Shown here piece by piece: positions 14,595 to 22,718 of a DNA stretch of 24,020 nucleotides. The translations under genes were made by a program, and so were the position numbers. The notes under the pieces were generated by a model. The model did not search any database. It was not told where the DNA came from and saw only the letters and a program-made list of their open reading frames with translations. The first letter of the stretch is position 1. Each line of letters begins with the position of its first letter. Source of the stretch: UBA5216 sp043743335. GTDB taxonomy: Bacteria; Pseudomonadota; Gammaproteobacteria; Burkholderiales; SG8-41. The stretch covers positions 1 to 24,020 of the forward strand of contig JAYTWR010000148.1 of the NCBI GenBank assembly GCA_043743335.1, given 5' to 3'.

Positions 14595-16247
14595 ATGGCA
14601 AAAATGACCGGACACCGTTACTTCGCCGAAGCAATGAAAGGCTACGGCGTTTCACATCTGTTTTACGTCAACACCGTTATTCCGCCTGCCATGAACGAGA
14701 TTGATAAAATCGGCGGCGTTAAACGCGTGGTCACGCACGGCGAAAAATCCGCCGCTTATATGGCCGACGGTTACGCGCGCGCATCGAACCGGGTGGGCGT
14801 ATGCCTGTGTCAGGACATCGGCAGCACCAACCTGGCTGCGGGCCTGCGTGATGCGCACATGGCGGGCTCACCCGTCATTGCCATTAGCGGCGGGCAAAAT
14901 GACATGCCGCGATATCGCCACGCGTATCAAAACGCAGAGGACTTTAGCGCGTGGGATGGCGTGACCAAGGCCAACTATTCCGTGGATGCCGCGTCGCGGT
15001 TTCCCGATCTGCTGCGGCAAGCGTTTCGCGATGCCACCACGGGGTCACCGGGCCCGGTGCATCTGGAATTGAAAGGCAACGCTGGGCAAATACTCGATAA
15101 AGAAGGCGATTACGATCTCACCTTTGAGCAGCGTTACACGCGTTACCCGCCGTATCGCCCCTGCGCCGAAGAGGCGGATATCAAGGCCGCATTGAAGGCA
15201 CTGAAAGAAGCCGCCAAGCCCATTATCGTGGTCGGTGGCGGTGCGGTGAAATCACTGGCGGGCGCTGAAGTTGTAGCGCTCGCCGACACACTGCAAATCC
15301 CCATTGCTACCAGCTTGCACGCGCGCGCATTGGTGCCCGACGATCACGCGCTGGGCGTGGGCGTGCCGGGCAGTTACTCGCGCTGGTGCGCAAACAAGGC
15401 GGTGGCGGCGGCAGACTTGGTGTTTTTCATCGGCAGCCACACCGGCGGGCAAGTCACCAACGGTTGGTCGATTCCCAAGATCGGCACACGTACCATACAG
15501 CTCGATATCAACCCCAACGAACTGGGACGCAACTACCCCAATGTGGTGTCGATGTGCGGCGACGTGAAAGCCACACTCACTAGCCTGCTGGCCTCATTTG
15601 CGCAATCCGCCGGCGCACCCACGCCACGCGCGGAGTGGCTGGAACAGTGCCGTGGTTACGTCGCCGATTACTGGGCCGAGAGCGACCCGCTGCGCAACGC
15701 CGACGATGTACCTATACGCCCGGAGCGTATGGCCAAAGACATCGGCGAATGGATGCCGTCGAACGGCGTACTGGTCGTAGACACCTTCCATGCAGCGTTG
15801 TGGACAGCGCAGATGTCGAAAATGAAAGCAGGCCAGCGTTACATCCGTTGCGGCGGCTCACTGGGATGGGGCTTCCCCGGCACCTTGGGCGTGAAAGCCG
15901 CGCTGCCGGACACACCGGTGATCGGCTTTGCGGGTGACGCGGGCTTTTACTATCACATGGCTGAAATGGAAACCGCCGCACGCTGCGGCATCAATGCCGT
16001 GATGGTGGTGAACAACAACCACTCCGGCGGCGTAGCAGAATCAGCCGCGTTTGAGAAAGAGGTGAACTTCGCCAAGGTCGCCGATTCAATGGGGTGCAAA
16101 GGCTTTCGCGTGGAAAAACCTGCCGACATCCGCAACGCCCTCGATAAGGCACTGGCCTGCGGCAAGCCCGCGATTGTCGAAATCATCGGCAGCGCCAGCA
16201 TACGCGCCAAGCGGGCTTGGGCACCGGCGGGGATACTGCCTGAATAA
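14595..16247 (+). CDS. Thiamine-diphosphate-dependent enzyme (ALS/benzoylformate-decarboxylase-like)
   Basis: This is a 550-residue cytoplasmic TPP enzyme. The PYR domain has Glu50 in VVTHGEKSAAYMADGYAR. The central domain has KPIIVVGGGAVKSLAGA (about residues 208-224). The PP domain has GDAG (447-450) followed by NNN (473-475) in VVNNNHSGG, which completes the TPP/Mg site. It is diverged from the two other TPP enzymes in the window, so these are not recent duplicates. The start at ATG 14595 is supported by GGGAGAG (14583-14589), although the frame is open to 14508. It is divergent from the 14286-9849 operon and probably shares its control region. The chemistry is 2-keto-acid decarboxylation or carboligation; the substrate is unknown. 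Confidence 0.92.
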   Translation: MAKMTGHRYFAEAMKGYGVSHLFYVNTVIPPAMNEIDKIGGVKRVVTHGEKSAAYMADGYARASNRVGVCLCQDIGSTNLAAGLRDAHMAGSPVIAISGGQNDMPRYRHAYQNAEDFSAWDGVTKANYSVDAASRFPDLLRQAFRDATTGSPGPVHLELKGNAGQILDKEGDYDLTFEQRYTRYPPYRPCAEEADIKAALKALKEAAKPIIVVGGGAVKSLAGAEVVALADTLQIPIATSLHARALVPDDHALGVGVPGSYSRWCANKAVAAADLVFFIGSHTGGQVTNGWSIPKIGTRTIQLDINPNELGRNYPNVVSMCGDVKATLTSLLASFAQSAGAPTPRAEWLEQCRGYVADYWAESDPLRNADDVPIRPERMAKDIGEWMPSNGVLVVDTFHAALWTAQMSKMKAGQRYIRCGGSLGWGFPGTLGVKAALPDTPVIGFAGDAGFYYHMAEMETAARCGINAVMVVNNNHSGGVAESAAFEKEVNFAKVADSMGCKGFRVEKPADIRNALDKALACGKPAIVEIIGSASIRAKRAWAPAGILPE

Positions 16248-16249
16248 CC

Positions 16250-16279
16250 GTAACTAATTGATTTTAAACAATTTTTAAC
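16250..16279 (-). repeat. AT-rich recurring motif between convergent genes
   Basis: On the minus strand this reads TTTAAAATCAATTAGTTAC, matching the motif copies at 1994-2022 and 7204-7231. AATTG (16256-16260) and CAATT (16269-16273) could also pair as a weak 5-bp stem followed by T residues. It fills the gap between the TPP-enzyme stop and the Bug-gene stop. Its role as a terminator is doubtful. Confidence 0.45.
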
Positions 16280-16283
16280 ACAT

Positions 16284-17252
16284 TCAATTCAGCTTGATAG
16301 CGCCCGCCTGCACCACCTTGCCCCATGTAGCGACATCCCGCGCAATGACACGCGCGAACGCTTCCGGCGTCGAGGCCACAGGCTCTGCGCCGCCCGCGCG
16401 CAAGCGCTCCTGCACATCCGGCAACTTCAGTATGCGTGCGACCGACTGATTGAGGCGCGACACAATGGCCGGCGGCGTACCGGACGGTGCCCACATGCCG
16501 GCCCAGCCATCCACGGCGTAGCCGGGCACCAGCTCGCCAATCACCGGCAAATCCGGCAACGTGGGCGGACGCCGCGCCGTGGTGGTCGCGAGCGCGCGCA
16601 CTTTGCCCGCCTTGATTTGCGCGCCGAGCACCAATTCGGTTGCGATGACGGTTTGAATTTGTCCGCCGAGCAAATCGGTCAGCGCGGGGCCGTCGCCCTT
16701 GTACGCCACGTGTGTGAATCGGGTTTTGCTCAGTTGCTGAAACAACTCGCCCGCCAAGTGCGGCGTGCTGCCGTTGCCCGGCGAGCCGAAGTTAATAGTG
16801 CCCGGCTGCGCGCGCGCCAGCTCGATAAATTCTTTCAACGTGCCCGCTTTCACCGTAGGGTGTACCGCCAGGATGAAGGGCAACACGCTGATCATGCTCA
16901 CCGGCGCGATGCCTTTCACCGGATCGTACGGCAACTTGTAGAGCACTGCGTTAGCGGCGTAGCTGGATGTCACCACCACAATGGTGTAGCCGTCGGGGTT
17001 GGCGCGCGCCGCGATCTCGGCACCGATGGCACCGCCCGCACCGCCGCGATTGTCCACCACGAACTGCTGGCCGTATTCTTCCGACAGCTTAGGCGCGAAG
17101 GTGCGCGCCACCACATCCGTGGTACCGCCCGGCGGGAACGGCACAATGACGCGCACGGCCTTGTTAGGCCATTTTTCCGTTGGCGCGGGTTGCGCCAGCG
17201 CCACAGGCGCGGCTGCCAGCATAGACCAAATCAAGAGCGGTGCGATTTTCAT
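16284..17252 (-). CDS. Bug-family (TctC-like) periplasmic binding protein
   Basis: This 322-residue protein has a clear signal peptide (MKIAPLLIWSMLAAAPVALA, cleavage near residue 20). All family blocks are present: WPNKAVRVIVPFPPGGTTD, VVDNRGGAGGAIGAEIAAR, ANPDGYTIVVV, YKLPYDPVKGIAPVS, HVAYKGDGPALTDLLGGQ, LPDLPVIGELVPGY and a normal C-terminus ending AIKLN. The ligand loop PFPPGGTTD is canonical, so it should bind a carboxylated solute. It is convergent with the second TPP enzyme and divergent from the next Bug gene at 17408. No TctAB genes are nearby, so it must use a distant permease or act as a receptor. Confidence 0.94.
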   Translation of the reverse strand: MKIAPLLIWSMLAAAPVALAQPAPTEKWPNKAVRVIVPFPPGGTTDVVARTFAPKLSEEYGQQFVVDNRGGAGGAIGAEIAARANPDGYTIVVVTSSYAANAVLYKLPYDPVKGIAPVSMISVLPFILAVHPTVKAGTLKEFIELARAQPGTINFGSPGNGSTPHLAGELFQQLSKTRFTHVAYKGDGPALTDLLGGQIQTVIATELVLGAQIKAGKVRALATTTARRPPTLPDLPVIGELVPGYAVDGWAGMWAPSGTPPAIVSRLNQSVARILKLPDVQERLRAGGAEPVASTPEAFARVIARDVATWGKVVQAGAIKLN

Positions 17253-17407
17253 GAGCGCGATCTTCCGTGACGATGAGCGGGAATCGTGCGATAGCGTCTG
17301 AGGGATGTCAATAGCGATTGACTCGAACGGGCTGCTACAATGCCTTGACCCATCAGGAAACGCGTAGCAAAAATGTCACGCCACAGCAGAACCTTCGGGA
17401 GGTTTGT
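17253..17407. promoter_or_regulatory. Divergent promoter region between two Bug genes
   Basis: These 155 bases separate two Bug genes transcribed away from each other, so both promoters should lie here. I see no convincing operator. The only clear site is GGGAGG at 17397-17402, the Shine-Dalgarno for ATG 17408. Confidence 0.5.
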
Positions 17408-18415
17408 ATGATCCTGCGTTCCATCACCCAGCGTGCGGGCTTCTGTGCCGTGGCTTTGGTCTTCACTCTGTTGGCGGCGTCTCCCGCGATGGCGCAGCCT
17501 GCGGGCGCTTACCCCAACAAACCGATCCGTATCATCGTGCCGTATCCGCCGGGTGCTGGCACCGATTTCACCGCGCGTGAAATGGGCAAAGCCATCAACG
17601 AAGCCTTCGGACAGCCGGTGGTGATGGATAACCGCCCCGGCGCTGCTGCCACACTCGGCCACGGGCTCATGTCCAAGGCCACGCCGGATGGCTACACACT
17701 GGGCTTGGGCACCACCGGCGGGCTGGTGTCCGGCCCGGCGCTGCTCGGCAACAAAATCCCCTACGATCCGCTAAAGGATTTCACCCACATCGGGCTGGCA
17801 ACGTACGTGTATTACTGTGTGTTCGTGAATAGCGGCCTAGCGGCTAACAACATGAAGGAATTCATCGCGCTGGCCAAATCACAACCGGGCAAATTCAATT
17901 ATTCCTCGCCCGGCGTTGGCACGCCCAATCACATCGGCGGCGCGCAACTGGTCACGCTCACCGGCATCAACCTGTTGCATGTACCCTACAAAGGCAGTGC
18001 GCTGTCGTTGGCGGATCTCATCGCCGGCACCATTCAAATGACCATTACCGGTTTCACCGGCGTGCTGCCGCACGTCAAGTCGGGCCGGCTTCGGGTGCTG
18101 GCAGTAGGCCATACCGAGCGCATCAAAATGATGCCCGAATTGCCAACCGTGGCTGAAACCGTGCCCGGCTACTACAACACCGGCTGGTGGGGTTTGGTCG
18201 CACCGCCCGGGCTACCCAAGCCCATCGTCGACAAGTTGAACACCGTGATCGTCAAATCGCTCAACTCGCCGGAGTCATTACAGCGGTTTTTCGTCACCGG
18301 CCTCGAAGTCGCCACCTCCACCCCACAGGGCTACACCGACATTATTCGCAACGATCTTGCGTCATGGCGCAAGCTTATCAAGGAGGCGAAGATTAGTGTG
18401 GAGTCGTTGCCTTAG
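17408..18415 (+). CDS. Bug-family (TctC-like) periplasmic binding protein
   Basis: This is a 335-residue protein with a signal peptide (to about residue 29, ..LLAASPAMAQ). Family blocks are YPNKPIRIIVPYPPGAGTD, MDNRPGAAATLGHGLMSKA, TPDGYTLGLGTTGG, IPYDPLKDFTHIG, HVPYKGSALSLADLIAGT, LRVLAVGHTERIKMMPELPT and WWGLVAPPGLPKPIVDKLN. GAGTD replaces the commoner GGxTD but keeps the aspartate. ATG 17408 is chosen because GGGAGG lies 5 bases upstream and a proper signal peptide follows; the frame is open back to 17318. It ends 15 bases before the stop of the convergent cytochrome c gene, with no clear terminator between them. Ligand unknown. Confidence 0.94.
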   Translation: MILRSITQRAGFCAVALVFTLLAASPAMAQPAGAYPNKPIRIIVPYPPGAGTDFTAREMGKAINEAFGQPVVMDNRPGAAATLGHGLMSKATPDGYTLGLGTTGGLVSGPALLGNKIPYDPLKDFTHIGLATYVYYCVFVNSGLAANNMKEFIALAKSQPGKFNYSSPGVGTPNHIGGAQLVTLTGINLLHVPYKGSALSLADLIAGTIQMTITGFTGVLPHVKSGRLRVLAVGHTERIKMMPELPTVAETVPGYYNTGWWGLVAPPGLPKPIVDKLNTVIVKSLNSPESLQRFFVTGLEVATSTPQGYTDIIRNDLASWRKLIKEAKISVESLP

Positions 18416-18430
18416 ATGATCGGACGAACG

Positions 18431-18787
18431 CTACGGATTCAACAACGGAATCGTCTTGTAATCCGCAGCCTTCGGTATCGTCAGCAAATACGCGTGTAAA
18501 TCCGCGAGATCCTCGTCAGGCAAAATCGTTTTCTGATACGGCGGCATGGGGCCGTTGGTGTTGCGAACGAATGCTTGGTACACCGCCAGCGGCTTCGGGT
18601 TGGGCGCGAGCGCCGGGCCTGCGATGCCACCCTGCCCTTCGAAGCCGTGGCATTGCCAGCAACCGTGTTTAACGTAACTCGCCTTGCCTTTCGCGGCGGC
18701 AGGCGTCAGCGTTTGGGTTTGGGCCTGCGCTTGCAGGGCAAAGCCCGCAAATATCGTTGCTGCTGCACCTATTTTTACCCAACGCAT
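18431..18787 (-). CDS. Small secreted class I cytochrome c
   Basis: This 118-residue protein has a Sec signal peptide (about 1-22, ..GFALQAQA). It carries one haem-binding motif CWQCH (Cys43, Cys46, His47), and Met81 in NGPMPPY is the likely distal ligand. A C-terminal helix (DEDLADLHAYLLTIP) is typical of monohaem class I cytochromes. It would carry electrons in the periplasm. GGGAGGG (18794-18800) lies 6 bases before the ATG. The gene starts 27 bases after the Tat-exported TPP-enzyme gene, so the two are very probably co-transcribed. The cytochrome is thus a good candidate for that enzyme's electron acceptor, but this is inferred from position only. Confidence 0.93.
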   Translation of the reverse strand: MRWVKIGAAATIFAGFALQAQAQTQTLTPAAAKGKASYVKHGCWQCHGFEGQGGIAGPALAPNPKPLAVYQAFVRNTNGPMPPYQKTILPDEDLADLHAYLLTIPKAADYKTIPLLNP

Positions 18788-18814
18788 CGCCTACCCTCCC
18801 GTATCCTGTAGCAA

Positions 18815-20776
18815 TTAACGCGGCTGCGTCCAGACATTGAGCAAAGCGGGCTGGCCGGACTTCACCACCGCGATGGCTTCTTTCAACGCTGGCCCCAATT
18901 GCGCGGGGTCTTTGATCGGCCCTTTGGCCCACCAGCCCATCGATTCTGCGAGCTTGTGATATTCGATGTCGGGGTTTTGTATGCTGGTGCCGACCGGCCC
19001 CATGTCGCCACCCAGGTTAGCCGGGCGATTGCGGAAATTCGACAGGCGCTGCAAGTGCATCACTTCTTGGTGATAGCCGCGATTGTTGTGCATCACCGAC
19101 AGCAGCGGAATTTTGTGTTTCGCCGCCGTCCACAACACACCAGGGGCGTACATCAAATCGCCGTCGGATTGTATGCTCACCGAGAAGCGCCCCAAATCGC
19201 GATTGGCCAGCGCTGCACCCACCGACGCCGGCGCGCCGTAACCCACGCCATAACCGCCGGAGCGGCCCAGCCAGTGATAGTGCTTTTCCATCGGCCACAG
19301 GCGATTGGGCCAGTTGCTGACGTTGCCCTCCGAGGCCACCAGCGACCAATCTAAATCCTTGATCTGGCCGAACAGCTCCATACACAGTCGCGCCGTGCTG
19401 ATCGGGCTGGCATTCCACGCCAGTGCGGCGGCTTGGCGGGTGCGCGCCCGATTGTCGGCGTACGACTTTTTTGCGGCTTCACCACGCTTCTCAATCGCCG
19501 CCTTGCGATCATTCTGAATCGCCGATTTTACGGCTTCAATCAGCGCGGGCAGTGTCGCCTCCGCGTCCGCGGCCATCGGCACATCCACCACCTGAAAACG
19601 CTGAAAATCCTGATAGTTGGCTTTGGTGTTGAGCTCCACTGCGCTAATGCTGATGAGCTTGGTACTCTCCTTGATGCGCGTCGCGTTTTTACCGATGCCG
19701 CCATTCTCGCCGCTATCGGTAAATGCGTTTACCGTCGCCCAGAAATCCGACACCTCCAAACCAATAATCACGTCCGCATTGGCCACCGCCGTGGGCGGCG
19801 CGCTGAGGTAATGCGTGCGCGGAAAATTCATCCGCCCGCCCTGATCAATCACCTGCGCTTGCAGCGCTTCAGCCAATTGCACCAGCAGCGGTATGCCGTT
19901 GGGCGTACGCGCCGCGCGATCCACCACAATCACCGGGTTCTGCGCGTTGGCCAGCAACCGCGCCGCTTCTTTCACCGCGCCGGTGTCGCCTTGCGGCGGC
20001 GCGGTCGGCACATAGCGCGGGATATAGAGCTTTTGCCCGTGCTCTTTCACCGGCTCTTGTTGCAAACCGGCATCGAGCGAAATCGCCACAGGGCCGTACG
20101 GCGGCGTCATTGAAATTTTGTAAGCGCGCACAAACGATTGCGCAAAATGCTGCAACGACACCGGCGTGTCATCCCACTTGGTGTAGTCGCGCACCATCGC
20201 GTTGATGTCCTGCGCGGAGTGAAACGTCGGCACCCCAGGTGGCCGATACGCGGCATCCAGATCATTACCACCAACGATAATCACCGGCACGCGATCACAC
20301 CACGCGTTGTAAAGGCCCATCGACGCATGCTGCAAACCCACCGTGCCGTGGCACAGCGTCAGCAGCGGCTTACCGGCAATTTTAAAGTAGCCATGCGCCA
20401 TGCCAACGGCGGATTCTTCGTGCATGCACGTCAGATACTCCGGCATCTTGTTTGCGCCGTAATTGATCAGTGACTCGTGTATGGCGCGAAAGCTCGATGC
20501 ACAGTTTGACGGTAAGTATTTGATTCCTAACGACTTTATAACATCGACCATAAAGTCAGAACCCGGCACGCCGGGCACACGGGCGATTTCTTTCGGCGTA
20601 GTGGTTTCAGTTGCAGTCACATGCGCGTTGGGCGGTACCACAGAGGGCGCGCGTGGCGCGTCTGCCGCGTGCGCAACGGGCATCGGCCCAGCCACGCTCC
20701 CGGCTGCGCTGGCGGCTACCACGCTGGCCAAAAATTTACGTCGATCGGGGTTGGTACCCGAAGTTGGGTCAGTCAC
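18815..20776 (-). CDS. Thiamine-diphosphate-dependent enzyme with a twin-arginine (Tat) signal
   Basis: This is a 653-residue TPP enzyme. The N-terminus has a twin-arginine signal, DRRKFLAS (residues 11-18), then a hydrophobic Ala-rich stretch and a likely cleavage site AHA-AD (about 35-39), so it should be exported folded with cofactor bound. The PYR domain has the Glu in CMHEESAVGMAHGY (120/121), and the central domain has NPVIVVDRAARTPNG. The PP domain has SDGDLMYAPG (Gly539, Asp540) and HNN (Asn564, Asn565), which complete the TPP/Mg site. GTG 20776 is chosen because GAGGGA (20783-20788) lies 6 bases upstream; the open frame to 20836 is not needed. A metallophosphoesterase gene lies 56 bases upstream and a cytochrome c gene 27 bases downstream. 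TPP enzymes are normally cytoplasmic, so this is unusual. Substrate unknown. Confidence 0.92.
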   Translation of the reverse strand: MTDPTSGTNPDRRKFLASVVAASAAGSVAGPMPVAHAADAPRAPSVVPPNAHVTATETTTPKEIARVPGVPGSDFMVDVIKSLGIKYLPSNCASSFRAIHESLINYGANKMPEYLTCMHEESAVGMAHGYFKIAGKPLLTLCHGTVGLQHASMGLYNAWCDRVPVIIVGGNDLDAAYRPPGVPTFHSAQDINAMVRDYTKWDDTPVSLQHFAQSFVRAYKISMTPPYGPVAISLDAGLQQEPVKEHGQKLYIPRYVPTAPPQGDTGAVKEAARLLANAQNPVIVVDRAARTPNGIPLLVQLAEALQAQVIDQGGRMNFPRTHYLSAPPTAVANADVIIGLEVSDFWATVNAFTDSGENGGIGKNATRIKESTKLISISAVELNTKANYQDFQRFQVVDVPMAADAEATLPALIEAVKSAIQNDRKAAIEKRGEAAKKSYADNRARTRQAAALAWNASPISTARLCMELFGQIKDLDWSLVASEGNVSNWPNRLWPMEKHYHWLGRSGGYGVGYGAPASVGAALANRDLGRFSVSIQSDGDLMYAPGVLWTAAKHKIPLLSVMHNNRGYHQEVMHLQRLSNFRNRPANLGGDMGPVGTSIQNPDIEYHKLAESMGWWAKGPIKDPAQLGPALKEAIAVVKSGQPALLNVWTQPR

Positions 20777-20782
20777 GTCAGT

Positions 20783-20788
20783 TCCCTC
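20783..20788 (-). promoter_or_regulatory. Shine-Dalgarno GAGGGA deciding the Tat-TPP enzyme start
   Basis: GAGGGA on the minus strand, 6 bases before GTG 20776. It places the RRKF motif at residues 12-15, the right position for a Tat signal. Confidence 0.75.
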
Positions 20789-20832
20789 GCGTCGATTCAA
20801 ATGGCTACGATAACAATGCAATGGCAACGGGC

Positions 20833-21573
20833 TCACGCGCGGCGGCGCTGCGGCTCATCCGCACCCAAGGTGTGCGCCACCGCCTTCGCGCCCTTACCCG
20901 GCGTCAGCGTAATGAGCGCCACACAACCGTGGCTGATGGTGCCCATGTGTGCCGCGCACACGCCGGGATAACACGCCAGCGTGTTGCCGTGACGCATTTG
21001 CCGGTGCGCGTGCACGTGGCCCAGCGCGAGATAATCAAAGCCAGTGGCTTCAATCTCGCCCGGCAAAATCAGTGAAGAACGGTCGGTGTCCGGGTCAGTG
21101 TCATACAGGCCGTGCGCCATGCCGATGTGCCAGTAGTCGCCCACACGCTGCGGCGCACCCGCCATGGGCTTGTTCGAGCGATCGTGATCGAGCATACAGC
21201 GGCCCCACACGGTAGCGTGCAGCGCCGGAAACGTCACCTGCGTGCCGTCGGCGTCATTAAGCAAGGTGACATGCTCGCCGGCCTTGCGAAAATCCATGCG
21301 CTTGACGATGGAGCGATCATCCCACACGTCGTGATTGCCGACGATAACAACGGTTTCGCAGGCCACACGCGCGAGTTGCTCGTAGACAAAATCCACCGTC
21401 TTGCGCTGGATTTCGTTGTGATCGAACAAGTCACCGGCAATCAGAAAAAGATCGGATTGCGTTTCGATGACCGTATCAACAACTTGGGCGAAGGCCTCGC
21501 GTACTTTGTCGCCGTCCGGCTCGTCATTTAAATGTACGTCGGAGGTGTGGGTGATTTTTAAAGGGCGAATCAT
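20833..21573 (-). CDS. Calcineurin-like metallophosphoesterase (SbcD/YfcE-like)
   Basis: This is a 246-residue dinuclear-metal phosphoesterase. The five family blocks are present: SDVHLND (Asp12, His14), AGDLFDHNE (Asp48), VGNHDVW (Asn80, His81), GMAHGLYD and LGHVHAHRQ. The catalytic metal site therefore looks complete. It is the nuclease-like core only, much shorter than true SbcD (about 400 residues), and there is no SbcC partner. It may act on nucleotides, cyclic nucleotides or other phosphodiesters. It is the first gene of a probable three-gene operon with the Tat-TPP enzyme and cytochrome c (gaps of 56 and 27 bases), but the functional link is not evident. No strong Shine-Dalgarno was seen. 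Confidence 0.9.
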   Translation of the reverse strand: MIRPLKITHTSDVHLNDEPDGDKVREAFAQVVDTVIETQSDLFLIAGDLFDHNEIQRKTVDFVYEQLARVACETVVIVGNHDVWDDRSIVKRMDFRKAGEHVTLLNDADGTQVTFPALHATVWGRCMLDHDRSNKPMAGAPQRVGDYWHIGMAHGLYDTDPDTDRSSLILPGEIEATGFDYLALGHVHAHRQMRHGNTLACYPGVCAAHMGTISHGCVALITLTPGKGAKAVAHTLGADEPQRRRA

Positions 21574-21699
21574 AAAGGGCGTTCGGGCGAACCCGGAAGT
21601 AGATCAGAGGAAAGGCTAGCCGAGTATGCCAGCACTCGGTCTGCGGAGATACGGCTGTCAGGCACTGTGTGGACGCACGGGCGTCGGAAACCCATATTT

Positions 21700-21713
21700 C
21701 AATAAAATCAATT
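21700..21713 (+). repeat. AT-rich recurring motif, exact CAATAAAATCAATT copy
   Basis: An exact copy of the 14-base core overlaps the last codons and stop of the Bug gene that ends at 21708. The 16-base string TTCAATAAAATCAATT is shared with the copy near 1992-2007. Confidence 0.5.
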
Positions 21714-22691
21714 CGCCTTGATATTTGTCGCCTTGATCACTTTGATCCAATTGTTGTAGTCGCCGTTAATGCGTTGGGCAAATTTATCCGGCGTGCCACC
21801 GGTGGGCACCATGCCGTCTTTTTCGAGACCCTTTTTCATTTCTGCCGTTTCCAGTGCCTTGTTGATGACGCTGTTCAACTGATTGATGATCGCGGGCGGC
21901 GTGCCTGCCGGCACCATCGTGCCGAACCACAATTCAACGTTATAGCCGGGCACGGTATCCGCCAACACCGGAATATCCGGTAGCGAATACCAGCGCTTGG
22001 CCGTTGTCACAGCGAGTCCGCGCAGCTTGCCGGCTTGCATATGCGGCACCACCGGCAGCATGCTCGCCATCATGATCGGAGCCTGCCCGCCAAGCACATC
22101 AATCATCGCGGCACCGGTGCTCTTGTACGGCACATGCACCATTTGCGTTTTGGTCATGTTCATCAGCAGTTCGGTCGCCAGATGCGTAATGCCGCCAAGA
22201 CCTGTTGAGGCATAGGTTTGGCTGTTGGGCTTGGCTGACGCCAGCGCAATCAGCTCTTTGGCGTTAGCGGCCTTAACCGAGGGATGCACCACCAGCACAA
22301 ACGGCGTGGAGCCAAACTCCACCACCGGCACGATATTTTTGATCGGTGCCCACGACGGCTGATGCAGCGCGGAGGTGGCGGCGAAACTCGCCGACATCAT
22401 CATAATGGTGTAGCCGTCCGGCTGCGCCTTGGCCACCATTTCCATGCCGATCAGCCCGCCGGCACCGCCGCGGTTATCCACCACAAACTGCTGCTTCAAA
22501 CCTTCGGACAGCTTTTGCGAAAACTGCCGCGCAGTAATGTCGCTGCCACCGCCCGGCGCAAACGGCACCACCACGCGCACCGGCTTGGTCGGGTAGTTTT
22601 GCGCGGCGGCAGGCATTGCGGCGCACAGCACTGCCATAGTAACCATAGCAGCCATAGATAAACCTACTGTAACCAATTGTTTTTTAATCAT
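21708..22691 (-). CDS. Bug-family (TctC-like) periplasmic binding protein
   Basis: This is a 327-residue protein with a long signal peptide (cleavage near residue 30, ..AAMPAAA-Q). Family blocks are YPTKPVRVVVPFAPGGGSD, VVDNRGGAGGLIGMEMVAKA, QPDGYTIMMMSASFAA, HVPYKSTGAAMIDVLGGQ, LRGLAVTTAKRWYSLPDIPV and LWFGTMVPAGTPPAIINQLN. The ligand loop is canonical. AAGGT (22697-22701) lies 5 bases before the ATG. It is downstream of an ACMSD-like amidohydrolase gene on the same strand with a 27-base gap, so receptor and enzyme are probably made together, suggesting that the bound solute or its product is the amidohydrolase substrate. No TctAB genes are visible. Confidence 0.94.
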   Translation of the reverse strand: MIKKQLVTVGLSMAAMVTMAVLCAAMPAAAQNYPTKPVRVVVPFAPGGGSDITARQFSQKLSEGLKQQFVVDNRGGAGGLIGMEMVAKAQPDGYTIMMMSASFAATSALHQPSWAPIKNIVPVVEFGSTPFVLVVHPSVKAANAKELIALASAKPNSQTYASTGLGGITHLATELLMNMTKTQMVHVPYKSTGAAMIDVLGGQAPIMMASMLPVVPHMQAGKLRGLAVTTAKRWYSLPDIPVLADTVPGYNVELWFGTMVPAGTPPAIINQLNSVINKALETAEMKKGLEKDGMVPTGGTPDKFAQRINGDYNNWIKVIKATNIKAN

Positions 22692-22718
22692 TTTTTACCT
22701 TCGTTTTTAAACATTCCG

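Noticed and set aside
19433..20113. 226-codon open frame on the plus strand
   Set aside because: It is antisense to the Tat-TPP enzyme, with Arg/His-rich low-complexity translation and no family blocks.
21620..21639. Hairpin CCGAGT / ACTCGG as a terminator for the Bug gene ending at 21708
   Set aside because: The stem is only 6 bp, no T-tract follows on the minus strand, and it lies about 70 bases past the stop.
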